From positions 21,368-85,367 of the forward strand of contig JAUCBJ010001674.1 of NCBI GenBank assembly GCA_032718475.1: a DNA stretch of 64,000 nt, given 5' to 3'. The notes beneath the pieces were generated by a model, which was not told where the DNA came from, did not search any database, and saw only the letters and a list, made by a program, of their open reading frames with translations. Source of the stretch: Nemertoderma westbladi (lineage: Eukaryota > Xenacoelomorpha > Nemertodermatida > Nemertodermatidae). Position numbers and translations under genes: made by a program. Numbering within the stretch: position 1 is the first letter of the stretch; every line of letters begins with the position of its first letter. Below, piece after piece: positions 25,481 to 37,173 of the stretch.

Positions 25481-28400
25481 ATATTATTGGTTAATATCCC
25501 CTTTGATACTAACCTGCATTTACTATTGGTTAATCTTCCCTTTGATACTAATCTGCGTTTACTATTGGTTAATCTTTCCTGTGATACTAACCTGCGTTTA
25601 CTATTGGTTAATCTTCCCTTTGATACTAATCTGCGTTTACTATTGGTTAATCTTTCCTGTGATACTAACCTGCGTTTACTATTGGTTAATCTTCCCTTTG
25701 ATACTAATCTGCGTTTACTATTGGTTAATCTTTCCTGTGATACTAACCTGCGTTTACTATTGGTTAATCTTCCCTTTGATACTAACCTGCGTTTACTATT
25801 GGTTAATATTTCCTTTGATACTAACCTGCGTTTACTATTGGTTAATCTTTCCTTTGATACTAACCTGCGTTTACTATTGGTTAATCTCCCCTTTGATACT
25901 AACCTGCGTTTACTATTGGTTAATCTTCCCTTTGATACTAATCTGCGTTTACTATTGGTTAATCTTTCCTGTGATACTAACCTGCGTTTACTATTAGTTA
26001 ATCTTCCCTTTGATACTAATCTGCGTTTACTATTGGTTAATCTTTCCTGTGATACTAACCTGCGTTTACTATTGGTTAATCTTCCCTTTGATACTAATCT
26101 GCGTTTACTATTGGTTAATCTTCCCTTTGATACTAACCTGCGTTTACTATTGGTTAATCTTCCCTTTGATACTAATCTGCGTTTACTATTGGTTAATCTT
26201 TCCTGTGATACTAACCTGCGTTTACTATTGGTTAATCTTCCCTTTGATACTAATCTGCGTTTACTATTGGTTAATCTTCCCTTTGATACTAACCTGCGTT
26301 TACTATTGGTAAATCTTTCCTTTGATACTAACCTGCGTTTACTATTGGATAATCTTCCCTTTGATACTAATCGGCGTTTACTATTGGTTAATCGTTCCTT
26401 TGATACTAACCTGCATTTACTATTGGCTAATCTTCCCTTTGATACTAACCTGCGTTTACTATTAGTTAATCTTCCCATTGATACTAACCTGCGTTTACTA
26501 TTGGTTAATCGTTCCTTTGATACTAATCTGCGTTTACTATTGGTTAATCTTCCCTTTGACACTAACCTGCGTTTGCTATTGGTTAATCGTTCCTTTGATA
26601 CTAACCTGCGTTTACTATTGGATAATCTTCCCTTTGATACTAATCGGCGTTTACTATTGGTTAATCGTTCCTTTGATACTAACCTGCATTTACTATTGGC
26701 TAATCTTCCCTAAGATACTAACCTGCGTTTACTATTAGTTAATCTTCCCATTGATACTAACCTGCGTTTACTATTGGTTAATCGTTCCTTTGATACTAAC
26801 CTGCGTTTACTATTAGTTAATCTTTCCTTTGATACTAACCTGCGTTTAATATTGGTTAATCGTTCATTTGATACTAACCTGCGTTTACTATTGGTTAATC
26901 TTTCCTTTGATACTAACCTGCGTTTACTATTGGTTAATCTTCCCTTTGATACTAACCTGCGTTTACTATTGGTTAATCTTCCCTTTGATACTAACCTGCG
27001 TTTACTATTGGTTAATCTTCCCTTTGATACTAACCTGCGTTTACTATTGGTTAATCTTCCCTTTGATACTAACCTACGTTTACTATTGGCTATTCTTCCC
27101 TTTGATACTAACCTGCGTTTACTATTGGTTAATCTTCCCTTTGATACTAACCTGCGTTTACTATTGGTTAATCTTCCCTTTGATACTAACCTGCGTTTAC
27201 TATTGGTTAATCTTCCCTTTGATACTAACCTGCGTTTACTATTGGCTATTCTTCCCTTTGATACTAACCTGCGTTTACTATTGGCTATTCTTCCCTTTGA
27301 TACTAACCTGCGTTTACTATTGGTTAATCTTCCCTTTGATACTAACCTGCGTTTACTATTGGCTATTCTTCCCTTTGATACTAACCTGCGTTTACTATTG
27401 GTTAATCGTCCCTTTGATACTAACCTGCGTTTACTATTGGTTAATCTTTCCTGTGATACTAACCTGCGTTTACTATTGGTTAATCTTCCCTTTGATACTA
27501 ACCTGCGTTTACTATTGGCTAATCTTCCCTTTGATACTAACCTGCGTTTACTATTGGTTAATCTTCCCTTTGATACTAACCTGCGTTTACTATTGGTTAA
27601 TCGTTCCTTTGATACTAACCTGCGTTTACTATTGGTTAATCTTCCCTTTGATACTAACCTGCGTTTACTATTGGCTAATCTTCCCTTTGATACTAACCTG
27701 AGTTTACTATTGGTTAATCTTCCCCTTGATACTAACCTGCGTTTACTATTGGTTAATCTTTCCTTTGATACTAACCTGCGTTTACTATTGGTTAATCTTC
27801 CCTTTGATACTAACCTGCGTTTACTATTGGCTAATCTTCCCTTTGATACTAACCTGCGTTTATTATTGGTTAATCTTCCCTTTGATACTAACCTGCGTTT
27901 ACTATTGGTTAATCTTCCCTTTGATACTAACCTGCGTTTACTATTGGTTAATCGTTCCTTTGATACTAACCTGCGTTTACTATTGGTTAATCTCCCCTTT
28001 GATACTAACCTGTGTTTACTATTGGTTAATCTTCCTTTTGATACTAACCTGCGTTTACTATTGGTTAATCTTCCCTTTGATACTAACCTGCGTTTACTAT
28101 TGGTTAATCTTCCCTTTGATACTAACCTGCGTTTACTATTGGTTAATCGTTCCTTTGATACTAACCTGCATTTACTATTGGCTAATCTTCCCTTTGATAC
28201 TAACCTGCGTTTACTATTAGTTAATCTTCCCTTTGATTCTAACCTGCGTTTACTATTGGTTAATCTTCCCTTTGATACTAACCTGCGTTTACTATTGGTT
28301 AATCTTCCCTTTGATACTAACCTGCGTTTACTATTGGTTAATCTTTCCTTTGATACTAACCTGCGTTTACTATTGGTTAATCTTCCCTTTGATACTAATC

Positions 28401-29198
28401 TGCGTTTACTATTGGTTAATCGTTCCTTTGATACTAACCGGCGTTTACTATTGGTTAATCTTCCCTTTGATACTAACCTGCGTTTACTATTGGTTAATCT
28501 TCCCTTTGATACTAACCTGCGTTTACTATTGGTTAATCTTCCCTTTGATACTAACCTGCGTTTACTATTGGTTAATCGTTCATTTGATACTAACCTGCGT
28601 TTACTATTGGTTAATCTTTCCTTTGATACAAACCTGCGTTTACTAATGGTTAATCTTCCCTTTGATACTAACCTGCGTTTACTATTGGTTAATCTTCCCT
28701 TTGATACTAATCTGCGTTTACTATTGGTTAATCTTTCCTTTGATACTAACCTGCGTTTACTATTAGTTAATCTTTCCTTTGATACTAACCTGCGTTTACT
28801 AATGGTTAATCTTCCCTTTGATACTAACCTGCGTTTACTATTAGTTAATCTTTCCTTTGATACTAACCTGCGTTTACTATTGGTTAATCTTCCCTTTGAT
28901 ACTAACCTGCGTTTACTATTGGTTAATCTTCCCTTTGATTCTAACCTGCGTTTACTATTGGTTAATCTTCCCTTTGATACTAACCTGCGTTTACTATTGG
29001 TTAATCTTCCCTTTGATACTAACCTGCGTTTACTATTGGTTAATCTTCCCTTTGATACTAACCTGCGTTTACTATTGGCTATTCTTCCCTTTGATACTAA
29101 CCTGCGTTTACTATTGGTTAATATTCCCTTTGATACTAACCTGCGTTTACTATTGGTTAATCTTCCCTTTGATACTAACCTGCGTTTACTATTAGTTA
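25481..29198. repeat. 39-bp minisatellite in the DLST upstream intron
   Basis: About 95 tandem units of 39 bp. Each plus-strand unit contains TTTGATACTAACCTGCG, then TTTACTATTGG, then TTAATCTTCCC, with point variants. It begins 18 bp upstream of the DLST acceptor at 25463 and ends in a TAA/ATT microsatellite where the LINE tail starts. Because 39 is divisible by 3, most frames stay open (846 codons minus, 835 codons plus). The minus frame would be a very basic 13-residue repeat ([13 protein letters not shown]). These are repeat shadows and are not proposed as genes. Confidence 0.97.
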
Positions 29199-29285
29199 AT
29201 AATAATAATAATAATAATACACAATTTCTTATTATGCGCCTTTTTCGCAAGGTTCAAAGGCGCAGTAGTAAAAACAGTTAGAAAG

Positions 29286-31484
29286 TCAGTTGAAGGCCCT
29301 ATTATATAAACATGTTTTGAGTTGAGATTTGAATGATTCTAAATTTGTGCAAGTTCTTAAGCTAAGGGGGAGACTGTTGAAAATAACTGGGGCAGCATGT
29401 TTAAATGCACGGGAACCGACCGTCTTTAAGTTGTATCTTGGGACCGATAAAGTCCACAGTTGTTGGGTTCTAGTTGGGTTGTAGTTTGGAGTCAACAGTT
29501 CTAAAATGTAAGACGGGGCGAGACCATTAAGCGCCTTCCACGTCATGAGTGCAATCTTGTACTCGATACGGAAGGTGACCGGCAACCAGTGAAGAGTTCG
29601 TAATGTAGGAGTGATGTGAGACCGAACAGGTTGACCGGAAATAAGGCGGGCGCAGCTATTAAGTGCGAGTTGTAGTCTGTTGAGGGACACAGTTGGTAGA
29701 TTATACAGAAGACTGTTGTTTTGATCGATACGTGATATTATTAGAGCATTGACAAGCTTCTTCAGATTATCAGAAGACAAGTGTTCTTTTATTCGACGTA
29801 TGTTCCTGAGGTGAAAGTTAATAGATGCTGTGAGAGTTTTAATGTGATCATGCATATTTAGCTGACTATCGAAGCGAACTCCAAGGGTTGTTACGGTGGA
29901 TAGGGATTGAATTATCTTGCCGCCTAGAGAGACTGAGAATTCTGATGCAAAGCTCAAGAAATCATTGCCGCGTCCAAGTAGTAGGATGTCTGTCTTGTCA
30001 TCATTCAAGAACAGGTGAAGTTCATCGAGTTGCACTTTGATGGCTTGGATGCAATTTGCTATCGAAGCTTTTAGTGCCAATGAGTCAAGGCAGTCGAAAA
30101 TTATGAAGATCTGGTTGTCGTCAGCGTAGATGTGGTAGCCGACTTCAAGATGATCGCATGCTGTAGCAATGGGCAGACAGTATAGATAAGGTACAGGATT
30201 GCTCCAAGGACTGAGCCCTGGGGAACTCCACTCAAAAGGTTTACAACACGAGAAAGTTTCCCATTTATTGAAACTACGAATGATCTATCTGATAGGTATG
30301 ACTTAAACCACTGATAGACAGTCCCGTCAATGCCGATATTACGAAGTGTGTCTAGTAATATGTTGTAATCGACAAGGTCGAAAGCAGCCGATTGATCTAA
30401 GAGAATGAGAGCTGCGAATTTACCACTATCAATAGTTTCGAGTAAGTCACTTTGTAATCTGCACAATAGTGTTTCAACAGAGTGATATTTACGATAACCG
30501 GAGACAAACTTTGGAATAATATTATTCTTATCTAGGTAGTCAATCAGTTGGAGAGCAGCGTGTTTTTCAATGATCTTAGAAAGGAAAGATAAGTTTGAAA
30601 CTGGTCTGTAGTTTTTCTTGTTTTGATGGTCGAGTTTAGCTTTCTTTAGTAGTGGACGGAGAATCGCTTGTTTACCATTGGATGGGAATTCACCGCGTTC
30701 AAGAGAAGTTGATGTTATTTTATGAACAATCGGAATCCATTGCTCTGGGACCTTTTTTAGGATTTCAGTTGGGATAGGATCGGAGGAACACGTTGTAGGT
30801 TTCATGTTACTAATAATCTGTTTGGTCTCCTGTGCCGTCGGGATAGTGAATTTTTCCCACTTCGAGTTAAAATCACTAGACGGATGATCTGGTACGGTGG
30901 GTGTTGCAGGTGCTGAGTCACGGAATTTATTTACCTTTTCCTCAAAGAAATCGGCAAATTCATTGGCTAACATAGAATCATCCTCTGAATCTGGGAGACG
31001 CGGGGAGTTGGTTGAGAGAGATTTGACAAAGCTGAACAGTTCACTAGTGGAGTTCGTTGACAATTTCGAAGAGTAGAATTCTGAAGATATCTCTCCACAT
31101 CTGGTATAATATTCTTTGCAACTATTTCTGTATACAGTTCGGTTCTCGCTGGTGCGATGTTTCCTGAAACGCCGCTCAAGTTTGCGCTTTTTATTCCGGA
31201 GTAGTTTCAACTCAGCAGTAAACCAAGGGGTAGAGGGTCTAGGTTTGAAAACGGTAGATTTTTCAGGAGAAATAATAGAGGCGATATTAGTTAGATGATC
31301 ATTGTATTCACTACAAAGTTCAGTGACAGTTAAACTGGGATCAAATGTAACATCCAGCATATCACGTAGAAGATCTAAGTTACATTTCTTCCAGGATCGA
31401 TGCAACACTTTCGTTGACGGCTTTGTAGTATGGGACACCGGGCGCCGTAGGATATTCAAAGTGAAAGAGACAGGGTAATGGTCT
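29286..31484 (-). pseudogene. LINE ORF2, reverse transcriptase part (frameshifted)
   Basis: The frame 31479-30180 carries RT landmarks in order: IPTEILKKV, NYRPVSNLSFLSKIIEK, SGYRKYHSVETLL, LLDQSAAFDLVDYNIL and LSGVPQGSVLGAILY. Near 30175-30182 the frame shifts by one base, and the catalytic YADD (about 30117-30128) is read in the next frame, which then runs to 29286. This downstream frame has the thumb and C-terminal region typical of CR1/L2 elements (LHWLPVTFRIEYK, LNGLAPSYI). The final residues LYNRAFN are followed by TAA. Since the left end abuts the hairpin and ATT tail, the 3' end is complete. The enzyme would not be made from this copy without correction of the shift. Confidence 0.9.
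31480..31484. repeat. Target-site duplication GGTCT (left copy)
   Basis: GGTCT directly precedes the LTR start (TGTTCGCGC) and is repeated at 45279-45283 directly after the other LTR end (TTTTACA). A 5-bp duplication is usual for BEL/Pao integrase. It lies in the LINE endonuclease-RT frame. Confidence 0.95.
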
Positions 31485-32676
31485 TGTTCGCGCTTTCAGA
31501 CCTTTGGCAGTTTAACCCGCCAAATTAGAATGTCTTCTAGATAATAAATCGCTTTTTAGCCTATGACAAGTATTTGATTCACTACACTAGTCGAAACCAA
31601 TCTGTGCGCGATCATTCACCCGCTGGATATTCCCGGGAGATTGGGTTCGACGGTTTAATTTTATTGCTATGTAAGCCTAATGTATTATTCGACTGACAGT
31701 ATTATATAATCTCTGACAATATTATTCACCTTCGGTAATATTAACAGTTCCTTTAGGACGTGGCGCTTTATCTATATAAACAGAGTTATGACTTAAACTA
31801 CTCACAACGATATGGCTTAATTATAATTCACATATATGGCGCATTCTTTAGGAATGCTTCTTTAACAGACTCACTCATACACAATGCTGCACAATACTGC
31901 ACACTAATCTGCCGATCTTCACTGATTTTAGTCACATATAAAAGGAACACAGACTGACTCATGTAGGGTCTATCAAATAACATTAGATTCACTTCAAACC
32001 ACTTTAACATAAGTCACAATCGTTTATCTGTAACCTTTCTCTCTTACCTTCGGTATATCAAGAATATTGGGTGTCGGGGTTATTTCTCGTTATTCCAATA
32101 TAATAATTCATCAACAAATATAATGAATAACCGACAACAAATAGCAGTATGCAGTATTCACAAAGCCAGTTATTAAAGGCCGTGACTACGGTGTGTCAAA
32201 TGCGAGTTAAATGCGAGGTGCAGTTAAAGGATATATGTCCTTATAATTAAACCTACTAGTGTTGCGCTAAAAAGCAGAAAACATAAAACACTAAAAAGCC
32301 GTTCTTTCGTGGCTTTGAAAAACTCGTGACTACTGCTCTATACGAGGATACCAACTCCCTTATTCCACGAAGCTCCCGTTCAACACAGAGAAAGAGCAGT
32401 GAGATAGGAAATTTTCAGTTCAGCAGCTCTGTGATAGGTCAAAATCAAGGCTAACTCAAATTCTATTGGGAGATACAAAAACAAGGCTATGACGCAACCT
32501 CCCTAGGCTTGTTGGCCGATTAAACAGAGCCCAGATGCCTGCGTACAGCAAATCAGCCAATAAGCTGGTAACTTGCACTATTTTTAACTATAGATCACTT
32601 TGAGAGTATTCTTAGCGACTGGGGGGGAACTGGCCAACAAGGCAAACGAATCAGTTATCCCACAAAAGCTTTTACA
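31485..32676 (-). repeat. BEL/Pao 3' LTR
   Basis: 1192 bp, TGTTCGCGC...TTTTACA on the plus strand, collinear without indels with 44087-45278 (offset 12602). The only difference I see is C at 31651 versus T at 44253. Small frames on both strands in it (31760-31957, 31828-32010) occur identically in the other LTR and are not considered genes. Confidence 0.97.
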
Positions 32677-32754
32677 CCGCTCCCAGAAAATGGGATTTAA
32701 GTCTATAAAATATAACAAATCACAGTTTCTAAAATATAAAAATACTCTAAACAG

Positions 32755-32979
32755 TTAGTCTTTCTTGCGCGGACGGCGTTTACGCAGTTTCTTGAGGCTA
32801 GCAAGAGTCCTTTTCTCTTTGGGGGGAAGCCACTTTACTAGGAGGGCCATAACTCCTGGGTGAAGGGTGCAATATGATTGCATCAGAAGGTGTAGGATTA
32901 TGGTCGAGGTATCTGCCGTTTCGATATGCTTCTCCTCGAGCTGATTTTCCTCCGCTCGTAGCTGGATACGTTCATCCAA
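32755..32979 (-). CDS. Hypothetical basic-tailed ORF at the BEL 3' end
   Basis: A 74-codon frame 79 bp inside the 3' LTR. The sequence is charged and probably helical at the start (DERIQLRAEENQLEEKH), has a central hydrophobic stretch (HPGVMALLVKWLPP), and ends in a dense basic tail (KKLRKRRPRKKD). The same frame stays open a little upstream of the first Met (LREFLDERIQ...), so the start is uncertain and this may be the end of a longer, spliced or decayed product. I do not recognise a family. The position, last before the LTR, is where some LTR elements carry an accessory or env-like frame, but there is no signal peptide or membrane anchor here. Confidence 0.35.
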   Translation of the reverse strand: MDERIQLRAEENQLEEKHIETADTSTIILHLLMQSYCTLHPGVMALLVKWLPPKEKRTLASLKKLRKRRPRKKD

Positions 32980-33865
32980 AAACTCTCGCAGAGAATAGGA
33001 TCGTCCAAGTTCGATAACTTCTTAGAGATTCTGGATTTCCCAATCGAATTGAGATAAGGCCAATTCGTTTATCGATTGGACTTACTGTTATAACTTACGT
33101 TTATATGAACAAACGCAGGTTTCTTTTTTGATCTTTATAGAATAGCGTTTAACTCGTTTCGTACAACGCTCTCCTTCACCTTGATGAGGGGTTGTATCGC
33201 GTTAAACGGGAACGACCATACGGTTGGATAGTGATATTAGGTGTCCGCGTCACAATCCGGCTAGGTAAGATGGGCGGCTAGCTAGAAATCACTGTCGGAG
33301 TGTTACCGATTAATTGTTAGGGTAGCACTAGATCTTTGAACAGTGAATACAGTCCGCGAGGTTCCGCGACACCACCAGGATCGCAGGTCTGAGGTCCAAC
33401 TAAGGAATGAGGAGGTTTGACCGAGTATTCCGGGACTCTGATCGTAGGTTTACTCCAGGATCGTTCGAGCCGAGTGAGCATAGGTGATACGTCAACAAGT
33501 TTCGGTTTACGTGGATGTTTATGTCTTTCCGTTTATTAGTTGAGTCTAGGGCATTTATCGTAATAATACCAAAGACGCACGTCTGGTAGGGTAAACGCGG
33601 GTGATATTTATTTGTTGTTACAATGCTTCTATCAAGAATTCCAAATATACGTTGGAGTTACCGCGTCCATTTGTTTCTTTAGTGTCTTTTCTTTCGAGTC
33701 AATTTCGAATATAATTTTCGCATTCGAATTTCAGTTTATGGTTCCGACTCCGCTGGGCAGGATATATAGTCGACATAGTCTGTATTGTGTAAATCGATAG
33801 GATGACCAGTAGTTAAGAAGCCCATATACGTACCATTACGCCGCGTATATCGAGCAGCGAATTTT

Positions 33866-34108
33866 CTATAGTCCAACTCGCGCGAGCTGCTCTTGGGACA
33901 TTGGCGGTTCGATATAACGACCATCGTCCTCCGCAGCAGTTGGACTAACGTCGCCGCGTATTAAGCTATCAACAAACGCTTGTAAAAGTAGAGTATATCG
34001 CTCCCCGATACCAAGACCATCTTCTATCAACTCCGTCATATCTGCTATATATGAGTTTATCCATATTATAATGAGTCCACATTTAGGCGAGCGGGCGTCG
34101 CTGCCTAC
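33866..34108 (-). pseudogene. Unrecognised ORF broken by the hAT insertion
   Basis: A minus-strand frame that contains WINSYIADMTELIEDG and LLLQAFVDSLIRGDVSP and runs to a stop at 33866. The hAT element at 34109 begins inside it. With one copy of the 8-bp duplication removed, the frame continues to the right for about a dozen codons from 35457 before a stop. I do not recognise the family. The amphipathic helical look could suit a fragment of a retroelement protein, but this is a guess. Its Met start at 34129 lies within the hAT insertion and is not original. Confidence 0.3.
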
Positions 34109-35448
34109 TAGTGTTGAGAACTGAATCAATTTTGACTAATTTCAGTTACAGTTACAGTTTCAGTATTCAAAGTTTTGCATTTCAGTTACAGTTTCAGTAT
34201 TCAAAGTTTTGCATTTCAGTTACAGTTACAGTTTCAGTATTACAATGTGTAACATTTCAGTTACAGTTACAGTTTCAGTATTACAAAATTGAGCATTTCA
34301 GTTTCAGTTACAGTTTCAGTTATAGATTCAATATATATGATCTCACGTAGTAAGCAGTCATCTGAAACTAAAAATGAGGCACTTTAATATATTACTGTTA
34401 TATACGCTAATAATAATGTTCATTACGAAACGTCCTCTTTGTAGAGCTAATAGGTAGTTGTTGTAGGAAAGTTGGACCCACTCTATGGTAATATTTTGTA
34501 ACTAATATACTGATAGTATGTAATGAAAGTGGCACGTCACAAGACCACACTAAAGGCACCCACATTTTACTGTACATCTTGTTTCAGTGCTTGTACACTT
34601 ATTGTTATCATTTATTGTTTTGGTTATAAAGCCATGCTTCTGAATCCTGCTCATTTTCCTTAATTCGTAATTTGTTTTAGTAATCATATATTTATTGTTT
34701 TGGTTAGACCCACCTCGATAAGCTGCTCCTTTCACTTTTAAGTTTAATTTTGTAATTTATAATGGTAAACTTGATCAAAATTTAATTTCCAGTGTGCCTC
34801 TAGTGTGATTGTGATATTAATAGTACCGGGTAACATTAATAATTCATAATGTAAAATATATATCCGTTATTATCCCTCTACCATTAGGCCTAACTTTTCT
34901 TTGTTTATCTAAAACATTTACATTTAATATGAAGCAAAAGTGGTGATAAGGCTGATAATAGTCTAATAGTTGAGTCCGATGAACATAGACTATATGCTAG
35001 ATCTTCGTTCACTACTTGACTCTCCAAATAAATCACATTTGAGCTAAGTGGGCAATGGGTCTTTGATTTTATATTGTGTAATATTATGGTTTTGTTCAGA
35101 AGTGGGAAAAACGAGATTGTTTTTTCTTTATAACAATGTTTTAAAAATGATACCTATGGTAACCACTGTTATTCATTTATTAAACTATACTCTATACGTT
35201 ATTACAATGCTGTTTTAAATGCTTATTCATGTTAATTGTGTGATTGAGAACTGAATCGGATTTTGTTAATTTCAGTTTCAGTTTCAGTTACAGTATTCAA
35301 AATTCGTAATTACAGTTTCAGTTACAGTTACAGTATTCAAAGTTCGCAATTACAGTTACAGTTATAGTTACAGTATCAAAAAAATCATCAAAACCATTCA
35401 GTTACAGTTGCAGTTACAGTATAATTACAGTTACAGTTCTCAACACTA
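34109..35448. mobile_element. hAT-type non-autonomous transposon, 1340 bp
   Basis: Perfect terminal inverted repeats TAGTGTTGAGAACTG ... CAGTTCTCAACACTA are flanked by an 8-bp direct duplication CTGCCTAC (34101-34108 and 35449-35456), which fits hAT transposases. Subterminal DNA at both ends is packed with short motifs of the CAGTTACAGTTTCAGT type (34139-34325 and 35270-35440), running in the same orientation on the plus strand. There is no transposase frame; the centre is AT-rich and empty. It lies inside the BEL element and is therefore younger than that element family's assembly. Confidence 0.93.
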
Positions 35449-36184
35449 CTGCCTACCCCAATCAACCCCCGGACAGTACGAGATCCTCAGCGCCGATGTG
35501 TCGTCGCCGCTGTACTTTCGCCAACGACGTAGCCGCACAACGACAACGACAACCGGCACAAGTCACTCAACTGTCCGTCCCAAAGGCTTAGATGTACTTC
35601 AGGTTTTCCTTGGAGAGTTAGGTTACTTTACGATTGCGACTGGCTACTGTAAACACACCTTAGTAGTAACATTCGCCTATAAACTCACAAGTACCACACA
35701 CACAACTTGTCACAAATTACACACACTCGGGTCACTTGTCCGTTAGTCAATGCCTTCCAGAATGTCACTGTATTATTATGTATCCTTGGATACTATCAGT
35801 GCACTATTTATTCCCTATGCTATTCGATGGGACAAGCTTTCTATTGTTCTTTTAACTCAATTCTAATTCTAGCGTGGTTGTTGCTATGGTGACATTATGT
35901 AAAGCTAGCGGTAGAATTAGGGTGATTCCAATGCATACAGATCTGGGATGTTATTTAATAGGAATTCTTTAATAGTCAATGTCCTGTTTATACATGACTT
36001 TACGAATTTTATCGGCTATTAACTATGTTTGGGAGACTTTCGTACACGCATACGCATAATAATATAAATCTCTGCTCCCTTGATCTATTAATTAATGGAA
36101 TTTTGGGAATGTTATAAATTGCGTAAAAATGGCAATTTATTAAATTCATTAAAAGGCATGAATTTAAATTTATTCCCTGAAATT

Positions 36185-36545
36185 TTATTATTTGATAATT
36201 AAATGGACATATTTTGATTCTAGAACATGTCTAGGGACACAAGATCCTTAATTCTATGACAATTGTCTTTTTTAAGAATATCGGTAAATGCTACGATATC
36301 TTAATTGACTAGAATTGTTGAAGGATCTGAATTTTACAGATTTTGATTTATTAGATTTGCAAATATTAAATAATTAATATTTGAGATGGGCACCAATTTA
36401 TTCCAGAACTTGTCTGGGGACGTTAACCACTGATTCTAGAATTTGTCTTTCAAGTATATCGGTGGGTGCCGCGATATCTTAATCGACTAGAATTACAGAT
36501 GGTCAAAGGGTTTAACAGATTTATTTTGCGTTATACGCTACTGTT
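36185..36545. repeat. Imperfect ~184-bp tandem duplication inside BEL
   Basis: The stretch starting TTCTAGAACATGTCTAGGGAC at about 36217 and the one starting TTCCAGAACTTGTCTGGGGAC at 36401 align over more than 130 bp. They share phrases such as ATATCGGT, CGATATCTTAAT and GACTAGAATT, at roughly 80 percent identity by eye. Non-coding. Confidence 0.75.
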
Positions 36546-37173
36546 AAAGGGACATCACGCTACTATATGTATTATTTAATATACGGTATGAGAGCAATAT
36601 CGCACGAAGCAATGTCAGTGTGAAGAGGCAAGTCGTTTCCAAGGTCTACCCAGAGCTTGGTTTAGCCGAGACACGAGGATCTGAACTTTGCATTCCTAAT
36701 ACTCTGCCTACCAATAATACTTAAATATAGTAGTGGCTTTATTGTACTTTAATAAGTACGGACATTTCATCTTACTGTAGTTACGTATTTATAATATAAT
36801 ACGGACAGTAAGGAAAGAGAAAAATAATTATTTCTCGCCGTTGCACTAAATATAATATAAGTAATTACGTACGTAATAAACACGAATATATATTGCACTA
36901 ATCTACTAAATAATCGCTAAATTAACATTCTACTAAATTAAATAAAACGATTATAATAAAATTACATAGTAATACATACATAAATATAAAAATAATAAAA
37001 TAATATAAAATAATAGAGTCACACACCCACTCCATATGTTATTACGTTATGGAGTCCCTAGATGTTTGAAGGATTAGGGAGGTGGTCGTGGGATGAGAAT
37101 CTTGCCTTCCACAGTTTCCGGAGAGTCCTCCATTCCCTTCCGGTAAACACAAACGACCGACTGGGTGATTGAG

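Larger units (their letters stand above)
32677..37173 (-). other. BEL/Pao 3' internal region, mostly unassigned
   Basis: About 3.2 kb of element sequence plus the hAT insertion (34109-35448). It lies downstream of the gag-protease frame, where integrase would normally be. I recognise no integrase DDE core. It includes a 74-codon frame at 32755-32979, a second frame entering from the hAT boundary (33866-34108), an imperfect tandem duplication at 36185-36545, and very AT-rich DNA at 36720-37020. Its origin (lost pol, captured DNA, or an extra gene) is not decided. Confidence 0.6.

Noticed and set aside
25445-29281. Long frames on both strands with 13-residue repeats
   Set aside because: The 39-bp unit is a multiple of three and lacks stops in several frames on both strands at once, which is expected of a repeat and not of a gene.
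31760-32010. Small frames in both LTRs (also 44362-44612)
   Set aside because: Identical in the two LTRs because the LTRs are identical; no domain and both strands open.
32677-37173. Possible env gene making BEL a retrovirus
   Set aside because: No frame has a signal peptide, furin-like site or membrane anchor; the frames present are short.
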